DNA from: Puniceicoccales bacterium
GTDB taxonomy: Bacteria; Verrucomicrobiota; Verrucomicrobiia; Opitutales; JAIRKQ01
NCBI GenBank assembly: GCA_031267915.1
Contig: JAIRYE010000006.1
Coordinates: forward strand, 1-64,000
Length of the DNA stretch: 64,000 bases
Reading direction: 5' to 3'
Positions 17,538-26,114 of the stretch are shown here, piece by piece. Both the position numbers and the translations under genes were made by a program. Within the stretch, counting starts at the first letter, position 1, and every line of letters begins with the position of its first letter. The notes beneath the pieces are model-generated. The model saw nothing but the letters and a program-made list of their open reading frames with translations, made no database searches and was not told the DNA's origin.

Positions 17538-17870
17538 CTACTCGGATTTCTCAGATTTATCCAGCTTGGCCTGTATGTATGATCTGAAAATTTCGATTTT
17601 TGTATCATCTGCGATTTTCAGAATGAACTTTGAGGCTTTCACATTTGCGATTGTCCCGATAATCCCGGAAGTCGTTACTACCTTGTCTCCGGTTTGCAGC
17701 TCTTCGATCATTTTCAGTTGATTGCGCTGTTTTTTCCTCTGCGGTGCGATGAGCAGAAACCACATCCCTGTGAATAGCAGTACGTAGATTATTAGCATTT
17801 GCCATCCGGACCCTGCAGACTGTTGAGGCGCCCCTGGGATTGACTCAGCTATGAAAAATATTGCATCCAT
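17538..17870 (-). CDS. yajC: Preprotein translocase subunit YajC
   Basis: A 110-residue single-pass inner-membrane protein of the SecDF-YajC complex. It has one membrane segment (about 23-42, LIIYVLLFTGMWFLLIAPQRKK) followed by the family pattern QLKMIEELQTGDKVVTTSGIIGTIANV and a short charged tail. It directly precedes secDF with one base between stop and start, the classical order, so the start of secDF is translationally coupled. Confidence 0.95.
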   Translation of the reverse strand: MDAIFFIAESIPGAPQQSAGSGWQMLIIYVLLFTGMWFLLIAPQRKKQRNQLKMIEELQTGDKVVTTSGIIGTIANVKASKFILKIADDTKIEIFRSYIQAKLDKSEKSE

Positions 17871-17950
17871 TTTTACCTTTTTCAGCGAAAAACTAAAACG
17901 TAAAACACGTTTATCAAGAAATAAATCCTGAAAATTTTATGCCTGGGGCA

Positions 17951-18988
17951 TCAGATAAACGTTTTTATGTATGCCTTTTCCCGAAGCCTTTCTATAAATT
18001 TCTTTTTTGACTCCATTTGATATTTTTCCGTCAATATGTCTTCAATGTTATCCTTTGCCTCATCCAGAGTAAAAATTTTTGCAGGTTTTTCGTCCACCAC
18101 GAACAGCAAATAAATTCTCCCATTTACTTCGAGTGGTTGTGTGAATTGTCCAACTTGCAAATCGCTCAAAGCGTCTGAAAAAACAGGAATCAAGTCTCCG
18201 ACCGAAACCCATTCGAATTGCGAAGCTTTTGGAAAATCAGTGAAATTTTCAATGATGGTTTGTGCGCTATCCCCAGATTGAATGGCCTGTTTCAGAGAGG
18301 TCAGCTTTGATTGCAATTCTGAGTCATCGTATTTTTGCTTCTCCAAAATAACGCCTTTGACGAAAATTTTTCGATCAATAGTGAAATCCTTGGAGTGCTC
18401 GTCGTAGTACTCTTTTATTTTCGCCGGACTTATTTCCGACTTCAGCTTCGTAACTTCATCAAGCACAAAATTAATGATGATGTGTTCCCTGATTGATTTT
18501 TTAAACTCTCTAACCGAGCGACCATCTTCCCTCAGGAGCTTTGCGAGAGCTGTTCTGTCTCCATTGGTTTTGTTGTCAACAAAGGCTTCGTATTCCTTTT
18601 GTTCGTAGTTGTCAGGTAATTTTCCCCCCTTTGATTTAAAATCTGCAACGATCAAAATTCTTTCGATGAGTACGTTTAAAACCACCTTCTGGTACTCGTA
18701 AAATTTTTTCTGAAACTCTGTCTGTGATCCAGATTCTGCCCGGATTCGCGGAATAAATGGTGCCATTTCTTTCGTCAGCTGGGTTACTGTTATTATTTCG
18801 TTGTTGACGATTGCTGCGACGTCATTGGAATAAACGGGAATTTGAAAATTTTCAGAATTGAGTTCGGTGCTTTCGGATGGGGGTGGGTTGTTTGTTTCTT
18901 CGGCATCCGACGGAACGGCGTAACACAGTGACAAACAAAAAATAAAGATTAATATTTTTGAAAGTTTTTTCAAAGAAGACATGGGCAC
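17951..18988 (-). CDS. SurA-like periplasmic chaperone / peptidyl-prolyl isomerase
   Basis: A 345-residue secreted protein with a signal peptide (hydrophobic ILIFIFCLSLCYA, cleavage near residue 29). The mature part starts with the SurA N-terminal chaperone pattern: VAAIVNNEIITVTQLTKEM, long helices, then FKKSIREHIIINFVLDE. A parvulin-like segment near residues 220-300 follows (SQFEWVSVGDLIPVFSDALSDLQVGQFTQPLEVNGRIYLL in outline). Only one such domain is present, where E. coli SurA has two. It is expected to escort outer-membrane proteins. An alternative ATG lies two codons inside. It is upstream of yajC with an 80-base gap and divergent from the phosphoesterase at 19072. Confidence 0.82.
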   Translation of the reverse strand: MPMSSLKKLSKILIFIFCLSLCYAVPSDAEETNNPPPSESTELNSENFQIPVYSNDVAAIVNNEIITVTQLTKEMAPFIPRIRAESGSQTEFQKKFYEYQKVVLNVLIERILIVADFKSKGGKLPDNYEQKEYEAFVDNKTNGDRTALAKLLREDGRSVREFKKSIREHIIINFVLDEVTKLKSEISPAKIKEYYDEHSKDFTIDRKIFVKGVILEKQKYDDSELQSKLTSLKQAIQSGDSAQTIIENFTDFPKASQFEWVSVGDLIPVFSDALSDLQVGQFTQPLEVNGRIYLLFVVDEKPAKIFTLDEAKDNIEDILTEKYQMESKKKFIERLREKAYIKTFI

Positions 18989-19071
18989 ACTATGAAAAGA
19001 GATAAAATTTTTTCCATTCTTTTTTTGTGTACTTGGCGATATTTAGCGGTAGCGTGTTGAAAAATTGAAAA

Positions 19072-19875
19072 ATGCAGTCCCAATTGAAAATTTTATATCT
19101 CGGAGACGCCGTTGGGCGCCCAGCACGGGACTTCATAGTGTGCAGCATTGCAGGCATTAAACGGATGCATGACATTGATGTCGTCATAGTAAATGGAGAA
19201 AATGTTACATCCGGAGCTGGAATAACTCGTGAGCATGCCGAACTGCTCCACGGAGCGGGTGTGGATGCAATAACTCTTGGCGATCACGTCTGGGATAGGC
19301 ATGGTTTCGAAAATGACATCGGTGGGCTGAGCTACGTTTGCAGGCCAGCAAATTTGCCCAGTGAATGTCCTGGCAATGTATTTGTTGTGTGTGAAAAAAA
19401 AGGTGTTCGGGTGGGAGTTTGCATCGTCCTGGGGCGAGTTTTTATGAAGGTAAATGCCGCTTGCCCATTTCAGACCGTGGACGAAATTTTGCGCAGTAGC
19501 GGTGCAAATGTTGACGTTTTTTTAGCTGAAATACACGCCGAGGCAACTTCAGAAAAAATTGCATTTGGCTGGAATTTTGACGGGAAGGTTGCGGCGGTAG
19601 TTGGCACGCATACCCATGTGCAAACCGCAGATGAGCGTATTTTGCCAAAGGGGACCGCCTATATTTCCGACCTTGGGATGTGTGGTCCGCACGAATCCGT
19701 GATTGGCAGAGAAATTTTACCAATTATCCACAGGATGAAGCTTAGCATGCCCATTAAATCTGAGGTGGCGACGGGGGATGTGCGACTGAATGGTGCCCTG
19801 CTGACCATCGATGTGGAGTCTGGATTGGCCAAAAAAATTACTAGATTCTCAGAAAAATGTCGTAATTTTGAGTGA
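19072..19875 (+). CDS. YmdB-type metallophosphoesterase (TIGR00282 family)
   Basis: A 267-residue calcineurin-like phosphoesterase. Metal-ligand motifs are visible: LYLGDAVGRPAR at the N-terminus, VVNGEN near residue 40, ITLGDHVWD near 68, and later EIHAEATSEK and GTHTHVQTADE. Bacillus YmdB hydrolyses cyclic nucleotides (2',3' and 3',5') and influences biofilm and RNA turnover; the role here is inferred. It leads a plus-strand group with rsmD (gap 21 bases) and murJ. Confidence 0.92.
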   Translation: MQSQLKILYLGDAVGRPARDFIVCSIAGIKRMHDIDVVIVNGENVTSGAGITREHAELLHGAGVDAITLGDHVWDRHGFENDIGGLSYVCRPANLPSECPGNVFVVCEKKGVRVGVCIVLGRVFMKVNAACPFQTVDEILRSSGANVDVFLAEIHAEATSEKIAFGWNFDGKVAAVVGTHTHVQTADERILPKGTAYISDLGMCGPHESVIGREILPIIHRMKLSMPIKSEVATGDVRLNGALLTIDVESGLAKKITRFSEKCRNFE

Positions 19876-19896
19876 AATAATCACCAATTGATTGAA

Positions 19897-20469
19897 ATGC
19901 GAATCTCAGGTGGCAGTGCGCGGGGAATACTACTGGACATTCCCAGAGGTGTGGAATACTTGCGTCCGGCTACTGATTTTTTGCGGGAAGCGATTTTTTC
20001 TTCGCTGGGGCAAAGCGTGCAGAATGCCTTCGTTTTGGACCTGTTTGCAGGAGTTGGAAGCTACGGCCTGGAGGCACTCAGCCGGGGAGCAAACGCATGT
20101 GTTTTTGTGGAAAAAAATCGCCGAGCGTCGGATGCGATTGAGAGCAATTTGCGTAAGGTAAAAAAATCTACGGGGAGAAATTTTATGGCAAAAGTTTTGT
20201 GCCAGGAGGTTTTTTCCTTCGCCGAAACACATGCTACGTCATTTGACATCATTTTCATCGACCCTCCCTACAATTTGATTGAAGCGCTCGGGATGAAATG
20301 TTTGCAAATATTTTCAAAATTCCTAAAAGACGCCAACACTTCCAGGCTTGTCATTGAGATTCCGGGGTTATGCAGCATTGGTGAAGTTGCGGGCATGATT
20401 GAACTGAGACGACTTGGCAGAGTGGGTAATTCCCGGCAACCAAATGCGCTGATATATGGCAAAAAATAG
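19897..20469 (+). CDS. rsmD: 16S rRNA (guanine-966-N2)-methyltransferase RsmD
   Basis: A 190-residue SAM-dependent methyltransferase that modifies G966 in helix 31 of 16S rRNA. The family start MRISGGSARG, the RPATDFLREAIFSSL segment, the SAM loop LDLFAGVGSYGLEALSRGA, and catalytic DPPY at 122-125 are all present. I use the ATG at 19897, which gives the standard N-terminus; the frame extends three codons further to a TTG. Its 3' end overlaps the murJ start by 14 bases. Confidence 0.95.
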   Translation: MRISGGSARGILLDIPRGVEYLRPATDFLREAIFSSLGQSVQNAFVLDLFAGVGSYGLEALSRGANACVFVEKNRRASDAIESNLRKVKKSTGRNFMAKVLCQEVFSFAETHATSFDIIFIDPPYNLIEALGMKCLQIFSKFLKDANTSRLVIEIPGLCSIGEVAGMIELRRLGRVGNSRQPNALIYGKK

Positions 20470-21994
20470 CATGCTAAAGAGTGTTTCGATCGTCTCGGGC
20501 ATAACCATTATCTCCAGAGTGCTGGGGTATTTGCGTGATGCGATTCTATTTAGTCTTTTTGGGATATCGAGTGTGGGAGCAGCATTTTTACTGGCATTTA
20601 GACTTCCGAATCTTTTCCGCAGGCTTTTGGGGGAGGGAGCTCTTTCCTCGGCGATGATTCCCATACTATCGTCCCAGTATGTCGCACATGGCAAGGCTTC
20701 AATGTTTGAGCTGTTTAGCCACGTAATTCGTCGACTGGTTATTGTTTTGTGCTGCGTTCTGCTGCTGGTCTATGGTGTTGTTTTTTTTGCAAAGGGAAAG
20801 GTTGCATCTGACAAATGGACAATGGCACTGTCCTTTACGTCAGTGTTGCTGCCATACATGGTCTTCGTGTGCTTGTCCGCCGTATGCGCTGCGGCATTGA
20901 ATGTTCTGGGGATGTTTGCCGTGGGTTCGCTTAGTCAGATTTGGCTGAACATTTCAATGATCGTATCTCTGCTTGTGGGTGGATTTTACTTCCATTTTGG
21001 CGATGTGGCTCTCGCGAATTGTTTGATAGCTGGTGTGTTAATCGGGGGATTGCTGCAGCTTGTTATCCCACTGCTTGCGCTTGCTGCAATTGGCTGGCGC
21101 CCAACTTTTGGATCAAGTGCCAATCTGAAGCAAAATATGCATGACGTCTGGAGATTATTTTTCCCCGGAGCATTTGGCGCTGCCATGGAACAGATAAACA
21201 TACTGATTTCCAGCGGGATTGCCTATAACTTTATGGAATCAGCGGTTTCATCGTTGCACATGGCCAGCCGCCTCATAGAACTCCCCATGGGAATTTTTGG
21301 AACGGCAATTGCAACTGTTTTTGCGCCGAATATGGCGAAAATTGTTGCCTCGGAAAACAGTGAGACGGCGGCTAAAATCTTCAATGCCTGCCTCATGGCG
21401 ATGGTATGGATTTTACTTCCCTCTGCCGTGGGGTTATTTTTGCTGCGCCATGAAATTTTACACCTACTTTTTGCCCATGGAAAATTTTCCGAAGCAAATG
21501 TTGGTCGGGTCGCTCCGATCGTTGCCATATACTGCGTCAGCATGGTTTTTTCGGGGGCGTCAGCACTATTTATTCGCGGATTTCATTCGCTCAGGGACAC
21601 TAAAACTCCGGTTGTTGTAGGTTTTTCCGCTCTGCTCATCAATGCACTCCTTGCTGCGACGGTAATGAGGCTATTTGGAGTCGTTGGATTGGCGACCGTA
21701 ACGGCGTGCAGCACAGTTTTGCAATCGCTATGTCTATTCTTTTTGTTTAAAAGGAGGGTAAAGCTGTCAATTTTGCCGGAGCGGAAAAATTATGCTACGA
21801 TACTCTGCGGATGCATCGCCGTTGCAATCGTGGTGATGGCTGTGAAATTTTCCATTGAATCTTTCAGTCCGTTTGGTCAGCGAATGACGGAGATGATAGT
21901 GGTTGCCCTGTCAGCCGGCTTGTCGCTGCTGGTCTATTTTGTCCTCTGCAAAAAGCTCGTCGCAGCTGTGCTAGGAGAAAGAAAAAAAGTTTGA
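20456..21994 (+). CDS. murJ: Lipid II flippase MurJ
   Basis: A 512-residue polytopic membrane protein with about 14 hydrophobic helices. The MurJ signatures SGITIISRVLGYLRDA and FRLPNLFRRLLGEGALSSAMIPI are at the N-terminus, including the Arg cluster lining the substrate cavity. MurJ flips the peptidoglycan precursor lipid II across the inner membrane. Start ATG 20456 lies inside rsmD; a second ATG at 20471 is equally possible. The presence of murJ with ftsI, uppP and mreC/mreD in this window shows a standard peptidoglycan cycle. Confidence 0.95.
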   Translation: MAKNSMLKSVSIVSGITIISRVLGYLRDAILFSLFGISSVGAAFLLAFRLPNLFRRLLGEGALSSAMIPILSSQYVAHGKASMFELFSHVIRRLVIVLCCVLLLVYGVVFFAKGKVASDKWTMALSFTSVLLPYMVFVCLSAVCAAALNVLGMFAVGSLSQIWLNISMIVSLLVGGFYFHFGDVALANCLIAGVLIGGLLQLVIPLLALAAIGWRPTFGSSANLKQNMHDVWRLFFPGAFGAAMEQINILISSGIAYNFMESAVSSLHMASRLIELPMGIFGTAIATVFAPNMAKIVASENSETAAKIFNACLMAMVWILLPSAVGLFLLRHEILHLLFAHGKFSEANVGRVAPIVAIYCVSMVFSGASALFIRGFHSLRDTKTPVVVGFSALLINALLAATVMRLFGVVGLATVTACSTVLQSLCLFFLFKRRVKLSILPERKNYATILCGCIAVAIVVMAVKFSIESFSPFGQRMTEMIVVALSAGLSLLVYFVLCKKLVAAVLGERKKV

Positions 21995-22028
21995 AATTTG
22001 CCGAATGGGATGGCGTGTGTATTTTGCC

Positions 22029-23837
22029 CTATTCCTGCAGCTCAAGCCACTTGTTTTCGAGCTCAACCAGTCTTTTGCAGCAATCGGCGTAGGAGTCACA
22101 CGCTTCATGGTCATAGCTTTTGGATAGAATTTCTTCGAACTCTTTCTTTTTTGTTTCCAGGGCTGCAATTGTCTTTCCCAAAGCTAAAAGTTCTTTTTCT
22201 TTCTGCTTTTCGGCGAGCTTGGTTTTTGTTTCTTTTTCCCTGTTTGCAGCTTTTGCAGTTGCCCTGTTATTCCCGGTCAGTAGGAATTCGCGGTAATCTT
22301 CCAGGGAACCTCCGAACGGAGAGCACCTGCCATCGGCAATTATAAAAAACTTACTGCAGATTTTGGATAGTATGTAAAAATCGTGAGTGATTAGTACCAC
22401 CGCTCCGTGGTATTCGTTTATTGCGTTTATGAGAGCTTCCCGAGTTTCAATGTCCAAGTGATTTGTTGGCTCATCGAAAATCATTGCATGGGGATTGCTA
22501 AGCGAATTTATGGCAAACAAAACCCTGGATTTTTCTCCTCCGGATAAATTTTTTACTGCGGTTTCGCTGCGCTCCTGCGTTATTCCAAATCTTCCAAGAT
22601 GCGCCCGTATCTGAGTTTCTGAGAACTCCCGGGTGGTATTTCGGAAAATTTCGATTGGTGTTTTTTCAAGATTTAACTCATCGGCCTGCTGCTGCGAGAA
22701 GTATGAAATTTTCACATTCCTTGCTCCGATAATTTCTCCGGAGTGTGGTGTCAAACGGCCTGAAATAATTTTTGCCAGAGTGGATTTGCCATTGCCATTG
22801 GAGCCCAGCAGAGCAATTCTGTCTCCCAGAGTTATGCACAAATTAATGGAGTGCAGAACGATTTTGCCGCCATATCCGGCGGAAACATTTTCCAGTGTTA
22901 TCAATTTGCGGTCAACCTGTGGTTTCGGCTGGGGAAAAGAAAACTTTACTCTGTGCTCCGAACTCGGCATTTCAGGAATTTCCATCTTTTCAATCATTTT
23001 CAACCTGCTCTGCGCCTGTTTGGCCTTGGTTGCCTTTACTCCAAAGCGATCAATGAAATTCTGCATGTGCTGGCGCTTTTTTTGCAAATTTTCGATGTTT
23101 TTGACTAGCGCAACTTTTTGATTGCTGCGTGCGTCAATGTAAGTGTCATAATTCCCCTTGAATAGGTGTAATTGCCTATCGTGTACGCTGATGATGTAGT
23201 TGCAAATTTTGTTGAGAAATTGCTTTTCATGGGAAATCATGAGAATTGTTTTGCTGAGATTTTTCAGATAATTTTCAAACCACATGGCGGTTTCGAAGTC
23301 CAGATGGTTAGTGGGCTCGTCCAGCAGCAGGCAGTCGGAGGGAGCAAACAGTGTTGCGGCGAGTGCGGCTCTCATTTGCCAGCCTCCGGAAAACTCACTC
23401 AATTTTTTTTGCAGATCGTTCTGTCTAAATCCGAGGCCAGAAAGTATGCTGGCTGCTCGTGCTTCGGCGGAGTATCCTCCGATGGCTTCGTATCTGTCGT
23501 AGGCATCTGCTAGTTCCTCCGCCGGAATGCACTGATCGCTATTTAAAATTTTTCGCAGCTGAATTAGTTCCAGGTCTGTGTTTATCAGAGAATCGAGGAG
23601 AGAAATTTCGCCGTTCTCAATTTCCTGTTTTATGCAGACGAGCCTCATTCCGTTTTTTACATAAATTTCGCCGCTGTCGATTTTTTCCTGGCCTAGTACC
23701 AGGCGGAATAATGTGGTCTTCCCGCACCCGTTGGGCCCAACGATGCCGACTTTCCCTTGGGAAGGCAGATGTAGCGTTGCATTTTCAAACAGTATTCTTC
23801 CTCCGACGCGGTGTGTCAAATTTTCAATATCGATCAT
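22029..23837 (-). CDS. ABC-F family ATPase
   Basis: A 602-residue soluble protein with two ABC ATPase domains and no membrane part. Walker A GPNGCGKTT and GSNGNGKST, signature motifs EFSGGWQMRAALA and NLSGGEKSRVLFA, and DEPTNHLD occurring twice are all intact. A linker rich in Lys and Arg (about residues 230-300) and a coiled-coil C-terminal tail (about 520-602) match ribosome-associated ABC-F proteins such as Uup and YheS, which act at the tRNA exit or peptidyl-transferase region. I use ATG 23837 (MIDIENL); the longer frame to 23870 adds an unlikely leader. It converges with murJ. Confidence 0.92.
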   Translation of the reverse strand: MIDIENLTHRVGGRILFENATLHLPSQGKVGIVGPNGCGKTTLFRLVLGQEKIDSGEIYVKNGMRLVCIKQEIENGEISLLDSLINTDLELIQLRKILNSDQCIPAEELADAYDRYEAIGGYSAEARAASILSGLGFRQNDLQKKLSEFSGGWQMRAALAATLFAPSDCLLLDEPTNHLDFETAMWFENYLKNLSKTILMISHEKQFLNKICNYIISVHDRQLHLFKGNYDTYIDARSNQKVALVKNIENLQKKRQHMQNFIDRFGVKATKAKQAQSRLKMIEKMEIPEMPSSEHRVKFSFPQPKPQVDRKLITLENVSAGYGGKIVLHSINLCITLGDRIALLGSNGNGKSTLAKIISGRLTPHSGEIIGARNVKISYFSQQQADELNLEKTPIEIFRNTTREFSETQIRAHLGRFGITQERSETAVKNLSGGEKSRVLFAINSLSNPHAMIFDEPTNHLDIETREALINAINEYHGAVVLITHDFYILSKICSKFFIIADGRCSPFGGSLEDYREFLLTGNNRATAKAANREKETKTKLAEKQKEKELLALGKTIAALETKKKEFEEILSKSYDHEACDSYADCCKRLVELENKWLELQE

Positions 23838-23963
23838 GCCACTACAAGCATTGACATAATGCAAATTCATTGATACTACAATTAAAAAGTGGTTTCTGCG
23901 AAATTTAGAAAAAATTGACTACTCTAATTTTGGCCGTGGGCCTGAATACTTTGAATAGAAAAT

Positions 23964-24767
23964 ATGGAAAGCGAAATAAAAAGTTCTCCCCTGAGACGGA
24001 ATCGGGCGTTCACATTGCTGGAAATTATTTTGTCCCTGCTTGTGATCGTGACAGTGGTTTTTTTTGGGAAAAAATTTCTGGATATTTCAGCTGAGAATGT
24101 TCGCTCTCTGGAGGAAAGCAAAATCGTTGACGGGGAATTAAATTTGCTTCTGACGAGAATTAGAGAAGATTTGGAGTCCGCTGTTTTACTGGAAAAAAAT
24201 CAGCCGATATTTGAAATTTGTGAGAAGGGTGACGGCAAGAGTTTGGATATGTTTTTTTTCACCACAAACGACGAAAAACATGTCACCGTGGGCGTTAGGT
24301 ACGACATTTCCGAATTGGAATTTGGGCACGTGGAAGTTCAGCGCACCGTTTTGAGCGATTCAGCTACGCTGCTGCTGCAGAACGCACTGAGCTCTGGCTC
24401 GTCATTTAGTCAATTTTTCGAAAACATGGACCCGAGCCATAGGCAAGTCTACAAATTTAATGTCAGGCTTTCCAGTTTTAAAATCCGTGCGGCAGTAGAA
24501 AATTCGGATGGGCGCGTAATTTTTATCCATCCAAATGAGAAGATGGCGTATTTCAGTGGAAAATTAGTTTGCGAAAATGTTGACAGAAAGTCAATCATTC
24601 CAGGGAATTTGTTGTTTTTTGATATTACGGTGAGAGCTCTTCTAAAGAACGATATTGCAAAATTTAATTCTTTGAAGGCATCAAAACCTGCGGATGCCAA
24701 GGAATTTCTATCAATGCAGTCGAGGAAGAGTTTTGGCAGGATTAAATTTAATGCGATGAGTTTCTAG
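23964..24767 (+). CDS. Prepilin-like protein with N-terminal methylation motif
   Basis: A 267-residue protein with a pilin signal: basic leader ending RRNRA, then FTLLE with Glu at +5 and the helix IILSLLVIVTVVFFGKKF. The residue before the cleavage point is Ala rather than the usual Gly, which prepilin peptidase tolerates in some pseudopilins. The large C-terminal domain is unlike the three pseudopilins at 8140-9693; its size and single gene context suggest a minor pseudopilin of the GspJ class. It ends one base before the mreD stop on the other strand. Confidence 0.75.
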   Translation: MESEIKSSPLRRNRAFTLLEIILSLLVIVTVVFFGKKFLDISAENVRSLEESKIVDGELNLLLTRIREDLESAVLLEKNQPIFEICEKGDGKSLDMFFFTTNDEKHVTVGVRYDISELEFGHVEVQRTVLSDSATLLLQNALSSGSSFSQFFENMDPSHRQVYKFNVRLSSFKIRAAVENSDGRVIFIHPNEKMAYFSGKLVCENVDRKSIIPGNLLFFDITVRALLKNDIAKFNSLKASKPADAKEFLSMQSRKSFGRIKFNAMSF

Positions 24768-24768
24768 G

Positions 24769-25263
24769 TCACAGAGAATATTTGGTATGGTGATTGCAAA
24801 TGAAGGCAATTTTTCTGTGAGCCAGCGTCATCGGGTTTGCCGCCAGAACTAGAAAGATTTGCGACAGAAGTGCTGTCAGCAAAAATTGGTAGAGCGAAAA
24901 TGATGCTTCGCGAAGAACGAAGAGAAAAAGTATGTGTAAAATGCTTGCCGTGTGCTCAAATGCGTATCTGTGCCATGCCGCGAATGTGGTTCCTTTGCTC
25001 AGGATAGATCGCTGCAGGCAATAAAAAAATATGCAGAACAGCGCTGTGAATCCAAATGGCAGAGACTTGAATGTGGCATCAAATACCAGTCCGACTGCGC
25101 AGTACAGTACAATTGCACCTGTGGGTCTCAGATAAATCACTGGAAAGTGAATGAAAAGCCCGATTGGGACAAGCAAAATTCCAGGAAATATGGCCATGTT
25201 GCTAAAAATTTGGGAGAAAATTACCAGCAGGTAGTATAGAGCGACTAGAAGGAAAAGTAGCAT
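24769..25263 (-). CDS. mreD: Rod shape-determining protein MreD
   Basis: A 164-residue very hydrophobic inner-membrane protein with about five helices. Size, topology (LLLFLLVALYYLLVI at the start, then PVGLFIHFPV) and position right after mreC, with the ATG overlapping the mreC stop by one base, identify it. It belongs to the elongasome that guides lateral wall synthesis together with MreB, MreC, RodA and PBP2. The family is poorly conserved, so the gene order carries much of the identification. mreB is not in the window. Confidence 0.85.
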   Translation of the reverse strand: MLLFLLVALYYLLVIFSQIFSNMAIFPGILLVPIGLFIHFPVIYLRPTGAIVLYCAVGLVFDATFKSLPFGFTALFCIFFYCLQRSILSKGTTFAAWHRYAFEHTASILHILFLFVLREASFSLYQFLLTALLSQIFLVLAANPMTLAHRKIAFICNHHTKYSL

Positions 25264-26114
25264 CAGCGAGCCTCTGTTTTTACTAAAACTGCGACTTCGT
25301 AGAGCCTTGACAGCAGCGTGTCATTGAGGACAACAGCGGCCGAAAAGGAATTTCCAAAAATTTCTTCGGGAGGTTTTACGGTTCCGATCAGAATATTTCT
25401 GGGAAAAACTCCGGAAAGCTCTGATGTCACAAGGACTATTTCCCTGTCGTCCTCAACGATACTTGCTGGCACGTTCGCTGCACTCCCGATGGAATGCCCA
25501 AGCATGTTTTTTTCATCTCCAACAAAAATTATGGGATTCCCCTCCGCGTCTTTTTCCGCGTGGACAATCATTCTGAATTGCGGAGAGGTTATCAGTTCGA
25601 CGGTGGATGCCTTTGGACTCACTGCTTTTATCCGCCCAATTGCGTGGTTTTGGCAAATTACTCCCATCCCCTCAAAAATTCCATCATCGGAGCCAATGTC
25701 AACCAGTAGTTCGCTGCTCCAGCCTGCGATATCTCTGCGAATTACTTTTGCCGGCTTTGCGGTGAAGTTTCCGATTTTGAAAGTTTTTCCCTCCGGAAAG
25801 TTTTGAGTTTCAGCTGCAGACAATTGCAGTTTCAGAAATAAATTTTCCCGCACCAGATCCTCACAGAGGGTGATAAGTTTTGACTTTGACATGGTTCGTG
25901 CGCTGAAAGATTTGATTGCCTTTGCCAACTTGACACCAGAGTAGGCGGGAAATTGGACATATTCAAATGTTGCTCGGATGGCATTTTTGAGAGATAGGGG
26001 AATGAGCCAGAGAGCCAGTAGAACGCAAAGCAGTGGCACGTAGTCCACGATGGCGCTACGCCGATCATTCCGCACGGGGAAACAGTTCGATGAAAATTTT
26101 TTTTGAGCTCTCAC
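25263..26114 (-). CDS. mreC: Rod shape-determining protein MreC
   Basis: A 283-residue bitopic protein: basic N-terminus, a membrane segment near 28-48, a coiled coil (about 75-100), and a periplasmic beta-barrel domain. Conserved features include GLL-like WSSELLVDIGSDDGIFEGMGVICQ, AIGRIKAVSPKASTVELIT, and the C-terminal region with FPRNILIGTV. MreC polymers activate the elongation synthase PBP2. The start is a GTG whose TG is shared with the stop codon of the upstream CCA-enzyme gene, so translation is coupled. Confidence 0.92.
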   Translation of the reverse strand: MRAQKKFSSNCFPVRNDRRSAIVDYVPLLCVLLALWLIPLSLKNAIRATFEYVQFPAYSGVKLAKAIKSFSARTMSKSKLITLCEDLVRENLFLKLQLSAAETQNFPEGKTFKIGNFTAKPAKVIRRDIAGWSSELLVDIGSDDGIFEGMGVICQNHAIGRIKAVSPKASTVELITSPQFRMIVHAEKDAEGNPIIFVGDEKNMLGHSIGSAANVPASIVEDDREIVLVTSELSGVFPRNILIGTVKPPEEIFGNSFSAAVVLNDTLLSRLYEVAVLVKTEAR

